DNA of 9,779 bases from Anaerolineales bacterium (GTDB lineage Bacteria > Chloroflexota > Anaerolineae > B4-G1 > DUEL01). Position numbers and translations under genes: made by a program. Shown piece by piece: positions 5,458 through 9,779 of the stretch. A model generated the notes under the pieces. That model had not been told where the DNA came from. It saw only the letters and a program-made list of their open reading frames with translations, and made no database searches. The stretch's first letter is position 1, and the number at the start of each line of letters is the position of its first letter. Location: assembly GCA_015662065.1 (NCBI GenBank), contig DQUX01000314.1, positions 1 through 9,779 on the forward strand. The letters run 5' to 3'.

Positions 5458-5540
5458 GGCGGACAAACAGGTGAACGATCGGAGCCTACGGGGCTGATTC
5501 GTTCATTCCTGCTCCATCCGTGGACGCGGCCAGATCGGAC

Positions 5541-5569
5541 TTGACATAGAACGAATGTTCCCCTATAAT
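5541..5569 (+). promoter_or_regulatory. lexA promoter, perfect consensus
   Basis: TTGACA (5541-5546) and TATAAT (5564-5569) are separated by exactly 17 bases. The lexA start codon is 34 bases downstream of the -10. The spacer contains a LexA operator, so binding would block RNA polymerase directly. Confidence 0.92.
5549..5560 (+). promoter_or_regulatory. LexA operator (SOS box), GAAC-GAAT-GTTC
   Basis: GAACGAATGTTC is an exact match to the core of the Gram-positive type LexA/DinR box, GAAC-N4-GTTC. It lies between the -35 and -10 of the lexA promoter and indicates negative autoregulation. It differs from the E. coli CTGT-N8-ACAG box. No second box was found in the window. Confidence 0.92.
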
Positions 5570-5602
5570 AAGGATGCTAAGGAAGCCGGCAGGAGGTGAA
5601 GC

Positions 5603-6277
5603 ATGGAAGAGCGGCTGCGCTGGTTGACGGAGCGGCAACGGGGGATACTCCGTCACATCTGGGAATCCGTCAACGAGCGGGGGTACCCTCCCTCCATCCG
5701 TGAGATCGGACGGGCGGTGGGGATTTCTTCCACCTCCGTCGTCAACTACAACCTGGAGCGGCTGGAGCGGGAGGGGCTCATCGAGCGGGACCGGGGATTC
5801 TCCCGGGGGCTGCGTCTGTCGGCGGCCGGGGAGGCGCTCTTTTCCCCGCCGGAGGGGCACGAGTCGGTCGTCGCCATCCCGATGCTGGGGGTGATCGTCG
5901 CCGGCGAGCCCATCCCCGTCCCTCCTTCCGACTTCTCGCTGATGGGCATCGAGGAGACGGTCGAGCTGACCCGGGGGATCCTGGGGGATCAGGGCGACCT
6001 CTTCGCCCTGCGGGTCCAGGGGGATTCAATGATCGACGCCCTGATCCACGATGGAGACATCGTCATCATGCGCCAGGCGCGGCGGGTGGAGAACGGGGAG
6101 ATGGCGGCGGTCTGGCTGCGGGACCGGGAGGAGACGACCCTCAAGCGGGTCTACTGGGAGGGAGGCCGGGTACGCCTGCAGCCAGCCAATCCCACGATGG
6201 AGCCCATCTACGTGAACGACCCCACCCAGGTGGAGGTGCAGGGGAAGGTGGTGATGGTGATCCGGCGGGTGCATTGA
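5603..6277 (+). CDS. lexA: LexA, SOS response repressor and self-cleaving protease
   Basis: LexA represses DNA-damage genes and cleaves itself when stimulated by RecA filaments. The 224-residue protein has a normal two-domain form. The N-terminal winged helix covers about 1-70, with TERQRGILRHIWE, GYPPSIREIG and the recognition helix region SSTSVVNYNLERLEREGLI. The C-terminal S24 peptidase domain has the Ala-Gly cleavage bond A100-G101 in VIVAGEPIP, the nucleophile S142 in VQGDSMIDA, and the general base K181 in TTLKRVYW. All catalytic parts are intact. AGGAGGTG lies six bases before the ATG. The promoter carries its own LexA box. The gene is single, with a terminator just downstream. Confidence 0.97.
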   Translation: MEERLRWLTERQRGILRHIWESVNERGYPPSIREIGRAVGISSTSVVNYNLERLEREGLIERDRGFSRGLRLSAAGEALFSPPEGHESVVAIPMLGVIVAGEPIPVPPSDFSLMGIEETVELTRGILGDQGDLFALRVQGDSMIDALIHDGDIVIMRQARRVENGEMAAVWLRDREETTLKRVYWEGGRVRLQPANPTMEPIYVNDPTQVEVQGKVVMVIRRVH

Positions 6278-6301
6278 CCTGCCGGCCCGCCGGCCGATGG
6301 G

Positions 6302-6336
6302 GAGCGGGGGCGTCTCCGACGCCCCCGCTCATTTCT
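6302..6336 (+). terminator. Intrinsic terminator of lexA
   Basis: GAGCGGGGGCGTC (6302-6314) and GACGCCCCCGCTC (6318-6330) form a perfect 13-bp stem with a TCC loop, followed by ATTTCTT. It begins 25 bases after the lexA stop. The stop codon of the convergent radical SAM gene (6329-6331) lies in the edge of the stem, so the hairpin may also end that transcript, although no T-run follows on the minus strand. Confidence 0.9.
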
Positions 6337-7633
6337 TGGCCGCCGTCGTCGGGCAGTGGGGGTCGGAATCGCCGAAAGCCCCGCCGAAGGCCATCACCAC
6401 GGCCGGACAGCCCCGGCACAGGTCGAGATAGCGGCAGGCGCGGCACAGCCCCCGCATCTCCTCCTCCAGCGCGCGGAAGCGGGCCAGGACGGTCGACTCC
6501 CACCAGGCGCGCATCACATCCCCCCCGCCCATATCCGACCAGCGGACGTGGCTGCAGGGGAGTATCTCCCCCTCCTGAGTCACCGTGACGAACTTGCGGG
6601 CCGCCGAGCAGCCCCATACCCCGGCGCGGTAGAGGGACTGGGGAGAACGATCCGTGAGGAGAAAAGTCAGCGAGGCGTCTATGGTGATGCGGGTTGCCGG
6701 CTGCTCGCTGCCCCCGGCTCGCCACCGGGGTTGCAGGCGGCGCAGGATGCGGCGTACCCGCCGATAGTCGGCAGCGGTGGGCGACTCCCGCTCCAGCCAG
6801 TCGCCGTCGGTGGTGGGCGGCTTCGGACGCAGGAGGTTAACGGTGGCCGCCCCCAGGAACTCCCCCAGCCGGAAGACCTGCTCCAAGTCTGGCAGGCCGG
6901 TGCGGGTCAGGAGGAAGTTGATGCCGAAACGCAGGCCCGCCGCCCGACAGCCCTCCATCGCCGCCAGCGCCTGGGCAAAGTTGGGGCGGGTAGCCCGATT
7001 CGTCCCCTCCGACGCGCCATTGAGGGAGATCTGCACCTGCCCCAACCCGGCCTCCCTCAGCGCCACCGCCATCTCCACCGTGAGAAGGTTCCCGTTGGTG
7101 GTCAGGTTGGGGACGATGCCGCTCCGGCGGGCCAAGCGGACCATCTCCAGGAGACGCGGGTGCAACAGGGGTTCCCCTCCCCCCAGGGCCATCTGGAAGA
7201 CCCGAGCCTTCGCCGCCTGGCGAACGACCCGTTGAAACAACTCGAAGGGGGCATCGCTGGGGCGGACGGCGGAGCCGGGACGGGCGGAGTAGAAGCAGCC
7301 AGCACAGGCCTGGTCGCAGCGGCCAGTGACGGAGAAGTGGATCGTCTCTGGGGCAGCCAGCGCGCGGGGCGGGGCGGTCATCGTGGGAGCCGCGTCCCGC
7401 ACCGCCGCTACCCGCTCCAGGGAGCCGTCGACAGACCCCTCCGCCACGAACCGGTGCTGGCGCAGATAGGCGATGAAGAAAGGGGGATAGTCGCGCAGCT
7501 CCCCCTTGAGCAGAAAGTAGAGCGCATCCAGCCCTTCCAGGTCCAGAAGCGCCGTCTCCGCTGTCTCCTGTTGGAAGAGCAGGGCTCCCCCCGGCTCGGG
7601 GCGGATGACCGTGTGGGGTGAAAGGGCGGGCAT
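6329..7633 (-). CDS. Radical SAM/SPASM domain protein with an N-terminal RRE-like region
   Basis: This is a radical S-adenosylmethionine enzyme, 434 residues. The core begins with HFSVTGRC and the cluster motif C106-C110-C113 (CxxxCxxC, with a following F-Y), then GGGEP at 151-155 and later NLLRP strands. The C-terminal part has seven cysteines in SPASM order. These are C342, C360 (preceded by G355), C397, C400, C406 and C409, then C427, enough for two auxiliary [4Fe-4S] clusters. SPASM enzymes often modify peptides or, as in the NirJ/AhbC group, tetrapyrroles. Residues 1-65 form a separate small domain with the rough pattern of PqqD/RRE peptide-binding domains; this is a weak call. The ATG overlaps the stop of the preceding 277-residue gene (ATGA), so translation is coupled. 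The substrate is unknown and no small precursor-like gene is seen nearby. Confidence 0.88.
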   Translation of the reverse strand: MPALSPHTVIRPEPGGALLFQQETAETALLDLEGLDALYFLLKGELRDYPPFFIAYLRQHRFVAEGSVDGSLERVAAVRDAAPTMTAPPRALAAPETIHFSVTGRCDQACAGCFYSARPGSAVRPSDAPFELFQRVVRQAAKARVFQMALGGGEPLLHPRLLEMVRLARRSGIVPNLTTNGNLLTVEMAVALREAGLGQVQISLNGASEGTNRATRPNFAQALAAMEGCRAAGLRFGINFLLTRTGLPDLEQVFRLGEFLGAATVNLLRPKPPTTDGDWLERESPTAADYRRVRRILRRLQPRWRAGGSEQPATRITIDASLTFLLTDRSPQSLYRAGVWGCSAARKFVTVTQEGEILPCSHVRWSDMGGGDVMRAWWESTVLARFRALEEEMRGLCRACRYLDLCRGCPAVVMAFGGAFGDSDPHCPTTAAKK

Positions 7634-8466
7634 CAGCAGATCGAGAAGACCTCCAACTTCACCCCGGCCTTCTTCGCCGCCAATCCCAGCAAATAGTCGT
7701 AGAGGGGATAGATGAACTGCCCGTCGTCATGCCAGCGGCCGGCGACGATGAAGGTGGCATCCGGGTTGAGCCGCACCCGCAGGCTCAGATACTGGCGCCG
7801 GTCGATAGCCTCGGTCACGTAGTCCCGCGGCCCGCCACGCCCCGTAAAAGCGCCCCATGAGGCCAGCTCATCCAGCAGGCCGGACTCCTTGTAGGACCGA
7901 TGGACAAGCCTGTAAGCCCGCTTCCGCTCCTGGGGGGTGAGCTTGTTGGCTGGCACCAGTGAGCACCCCAGGAAGAGAACGACGCCGTCCAGGGGGATCT
8001 CATCCTCCGAGTAGAAGTCCTGCTCGCGCACCAGAGTGCCCGGCTGGAATTCCTCGTCACTGTACTCCTGCCAGTACTCCTTCTGCTCCTCGGTCAGGTC
8101 GAAACGGAAGGTGCCGGCCTCCAATAGCGCCTGCCGGTGTGCGCCGACGTAGTTGAGGATGGCCTCGATGGCCTGCACGCCGATGCGGCCGGCCTTCCAG
8201 GTGGAGGGATCGAATTTGGCGATCTGCTTCTCCAGATACTCCAGCGTCTTGGCCGTCCGCTTGTCCTCCGGCTCGCCCTGGGCGAGGATGAAATCGCGCA
8301 GCCGGACCAGCGGCGTCTCAAAAAGCAGGTAGTAGGAGCGGACGAAGTAGCCGGAGGTGAGGAACCCCCGCAGCAGGGTGCCCATCTGCTCCGGCTGGGG
8401 GACCTGGGCCTCGTAGGCCGCCTCCGACGAGTCGATCTCGTACCCGTGCCAATGTGCTCTCAACAT
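7633..8466 (-). CDS. Unrecognised conserved-looking protein of 277 residues
   Basis: I do not recognise a family. The protein is soluble, with no signal peptide or membrane segment, and rich in charged and aromatic residues. It has an early HWHGYEID, then a mainly helical-looking first half with RTAKTLEYLEKQIAKF and GVQAIEAILNYVGAHRQALLEAG. A second half carries DGVVLFLGCSLVP, TPQERKRAYRLVHRSYKESG, DYVTEAIDRRQYLSLRVRL and AGRWHDDGQFIYPLYDYLLGL. Only two cysteines are present, C168 and the very last residue C277 (ending VFSIC). It starts 1 base after the zinc-ribbon/TPR gene, with AGAAGG upstream, and its TGA overlaps the ATG of the radical SAM gene. It probably works with its neighbours, as a partner or substrate of the radical SAM protein, but that is inference. 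Confidence 0.85.
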   Translation of the reverse strand: MLRAHWHGYEIDSSEAAYEAQVPQPEQMGTLLRGFLTSGYFVRSYYLLFETPLVRLRDFILAQGEPEDKRTAKTLEYLEKQIAKFDPSTWKAGRIGVQAIEAILNYVGAHRQALLEAGTFRFDLTEEQKEYWQEYSDEEFQPGTLVREQDFYSEDEIPLDGVVLFLGCSLVPANKLTPQERKRAYRLVHRSYKESGLLDELASWGAFTGRGGPRDYVTEAIDRRQYLSLRVRLNPDATFIVAGRWHDDGQFIYPLYDYLLGLAAKKAGVKLEVFSIC

Positions 8467-8467
8467 T

Positions 8468-9058
8468 TCAACCTTCTCTGGCGTCGAACCGTACCCGCAA
8501 TTTCCCTGCCCGATGGAAATGGCCCTGCGCCTCCGTCTCCTGGCCCACGGCCCGATGCGCTCTCCCCAGCCCCTCGTGGATGTCCGGCTCCAACGGCTGG
8601 ATCGCCACGGCCCGCTCCAGGTGGATCAGGGCCTCCTCGGGACAGTGCTGTAGCAAAAGGATCATCCCCAGATGGTAGTGGCCCCAGGCGAAGGCGGGCT
8701 CCCCCTCCTCAGGGCCCACCACCTGCCGGAGGGCCGCCGCCGCCTCGGCCAGCCGCCCGGCGCGCAGGCAGCTCATCGCCTCCTGGAATCGGTCATCGAC
8801 CCTGTGGAAGCGACCGTACTTCTCGAACTGGCCGAAGAAGGAGGAGATGTCGAAGTCGAAGGCCCGCTCCGCGCCGCACGACTTACAGCGGGCGACGAGC
8901 CGGTCCACAGGACCGGAGGGCAGCGTATGCAGCTCCTGACGCACCGCGGCGAAATAGCCGCCGCAGTCGCAGCGCTGGTTGGCGACGTAGACGTACTCGA
9001 AGGCGGGACTGTTGGCGGGAATGGGCGCGCCCAGATGGCCGGGACCGGCGGTACTCAT
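8468..9058 (-). CDS. Zinc-ribbon plus TPR-repeat protein
   Basis: The protein has 196 residues. The N-terminal part has two cysteine knuckles, C30-x-C32 (RCDCGG) and C58-x2-C61 (CKSCG), 26 residues apart, likely binding one zinc. From about residue 84 it turns helical, with TPR-like units: RFQEAMSCLRAGRLAEAAAALRQ, AFAWGHYHLGMILLLQHCPEEALIHLERA and PDIHEGLGRAHRAVGQETEAQGHF (the pattern W/Y-x2-L/A-G and A-x3-F/A-x-A). Such proteins usually act as adaptors for protein-protein contact. The ATG at 9056-9058 overlaps the hutU stop TGA (9055-9057), fixing this start. The frame stays open further upstream inside hutU, but that part is not coding in this frame. Function unknown. Confidence 0.85.
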   Translation of the reverse strand: MSTAGPGHLGAPIPANSPAFEYVYVANQRCDCGGYFAAVRQELHTLPSGPVDRLVARCKSCGAERAFDFDISSFFGQFEKYGRFHRVDDRFQEAMSCLRAGRLAEAAAALRQVVGPEEGEPAFAWGHYHLGMILLLQHCPEEALIHLERAVAIQPLEPDIHEGLGRAHRAVGQETEAQGHFHRAGKLRVRFDAREG

Positions 9059-9779
9059 CGCATCATCGGGATCTTGAGGCTGTGCTTCTTGGCAAACTCG
9101 ATGGCCTCCTCGTACCCCGCATCCACGTGGCGGATCACCCCGGTCCAGGGATCGGCGTTCAGCACCCGCTCCAGCCGCACCGCGGCCTCCGGCGTGCCGT
9201 CGGCCACGATGACCTGCCCGGCGTGCTGGGAGTAGCCGATGCCCACCCCGCCGCCGTGGTGGAAGGAGACCCAGGTCGCCCCGCAGACGGCGTTGAGGGC
9301 GAAGTTCAGGAGGGGCCAATCGGAGATGGCATCGGACCCATCCCTCATCCCCTCCGTCTCCCGGTTGGGAGAGGCCACCGACCCCGCGTCCAGATGGTCC
9401 CGCCCGATGACGATGGGGGCGCTGACCTCGCCGCTGGCGACCAGTTCGTTGAAGGCCAGGCCCGCCCTCGCCCGCTCGCCGTACCCCAGCCAGCAGATGC
9501 GGGAGGGAAGGCCCTGGAACTTCACCTTTCTCTGGGCCATCTTGATCCAGCGGACCAGGTGCTGATCCTCCGGGAAGAGCTCGATGATCTTGGCGTCGGT
9601 GGCGTAGATGTCCTCCGGGTCGCCCGAAAGCGCCACCCAGCGGAAGGGCCCCTTCCCCTCGCAGAAGAGGGGGCGAATGTAGGCCGGGACGAAACCGGGG
9701 TAGGAGAAGGCCTCCTTGACCCCGGCGTCGTAGGCCCGCTGGCGGAGGTTGTTGCCGTAGTCGAAGACCACCGCGCCCC
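9055..9779 (-). CDS. hutU: Urocanate hydratase (3' part; start lies outside the window)
   Basis: Urocanase adds water to urocanate to give imidazolonepropionate, the second step of histidine breakdown, using tightly bound NAD+. About 241 C-terminal residues of a protein near 550 are present. The frame is open to the window edge (GAVVFDYGNNLRQRA). Seen: SYPGFVPAYIRPLFCEGKGPFRWVALSG, the urocanase signature FQGLPSRICW with its conserved cysteine, GRDHLDAGSVASPNRETEGM, and WVSFHHGGGVGIGYSQHAGQ. The protein ends HSLKIPMMR. Its TGA overlaps the next gene by ATGA. No hutH, hutI or hutG is found on the downstream side, where three unrelated genes follow instead. Confidence 0.97.
   Translation of the reverse strand, partial: GAVVFDYGNNLRQRAYDAGVKEAFSYPGFVPAYIRPLFCEGKGPFRWVALSGDPEDIYATDAKIIELFPEDQHLVRWIKMAQRKVKFQGLPSRICWLGYGERARAGLAFNELVASGEVSAPIVIGRDHLDAGSVASPNRETEGMRDGSDAISDWPLLNFALNAVCGATWVSFHHGGGVGIGYSQHAGQVIVADGTPEAAVRLERVLNADPWTGVIRHVDAGYEEAIEFAKKHSLKIPMMR

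Noticed and set aside
5248..5544. 98-codon plus-strand frame in the gap before lexA
   Set aside because: It runs through the palindromic and ACGAAT repeats and the start of the lexA promoter region, and has no domain or ribosome site.
6356..7621. 421-codon plus-strand frame opposite the radical SAM gene
   Set aside because: The opposite strand has clear radical SAM and SPASM motifs. This frame has low-complexity composition and no Shine-Dalgarno or domain.
9059..9319. N-terminal extension of the zinc-ribbon/TPR protein to 9319
   Set aside because: It would lie inside the urocanase coding region in another frame. The ATG at 9058 overlapping the hutU stop is the natural start, and the zinc knuckle lies downstream of it.

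Overview
The window is GC-rich bacterial DNA, densely coded on both strands, with no phage, transposase or CRISPR genes. Several features suggest a thermophilic, probably anaerobic or microaerophilic lineage. These are an indolepyruvate:ferredoxin oxidoreductase, a THEP1-type NTPase, a SufS/SufU pair, a LexA operator of the Gram-positive type (GAAC-N4-GTTC) and short dispersed palindromic repeats. Chloroflexota (Anaerolineae-like) is my best guess. It is an inference from style and gene content, not from a marker gene.

Layout. (1) 1-1341, + strand: the 3' part of iorA and complete iorB, which oxidise aryl pyruvates to aryl-acyl-CoA with ferredoxin. A large nested hairpin follows at 1342-1431. 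(2) 1473-3997: an iron-sulfur block. A MIP18/DUF59 protein on the - strand is divergent from sufS, sufU and a second sufU on the + strand. The roughly 160 bp between them holds two back-to-back sigma-A type promoters. No SufBCD scaffold is present in the window. (3) 4049-5157, - strand: a strong promoter drives tRNA-Arg with anticodon GCG, then ssrA (tmRNA), a hairpin, and a THEP1-like NTPase. The tmRNA 5' and 3' ends pair, and its tag reads ANNWAAIPVAA. (4) 5158-5602: a gene-free stretch with palindromic and short direct repeats, ending in the lexA promoter with a LexA box between its -35 and -10. (5) 5603-6277: lexA, closed by a strong intrinsic terminator. (6) 6329-9779, - strand: a tightly packed operon running from the 3' part of hutU (urocanate hydratase) through a zinc-ribbon/TPR protein and an unrecognised 277-residue protein to a radical SAM/SPASM enzyme. 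The genes are joined by ATGA overlaps or a 1-nt gap.

The last operon is the most interesting part. Three genes with no place in the textbook histidine degradation pathway appear translationally coupled to urocanase. The terminal enzyme carries a CxxxCxxC radical SAM motif, seven SPASM-region cysteines, and a small N-terminal domain that may be a PqqD/RRE-like peptide-binding domain. The 277-residue protein has no family I recognise. Secondary points of interest are the tandem sufU pair, the GCG anticodon, the 90-nt nested hairpin after iorB, and an apparent filled/empty pair of palindrome insertion sites upstream of lexA.
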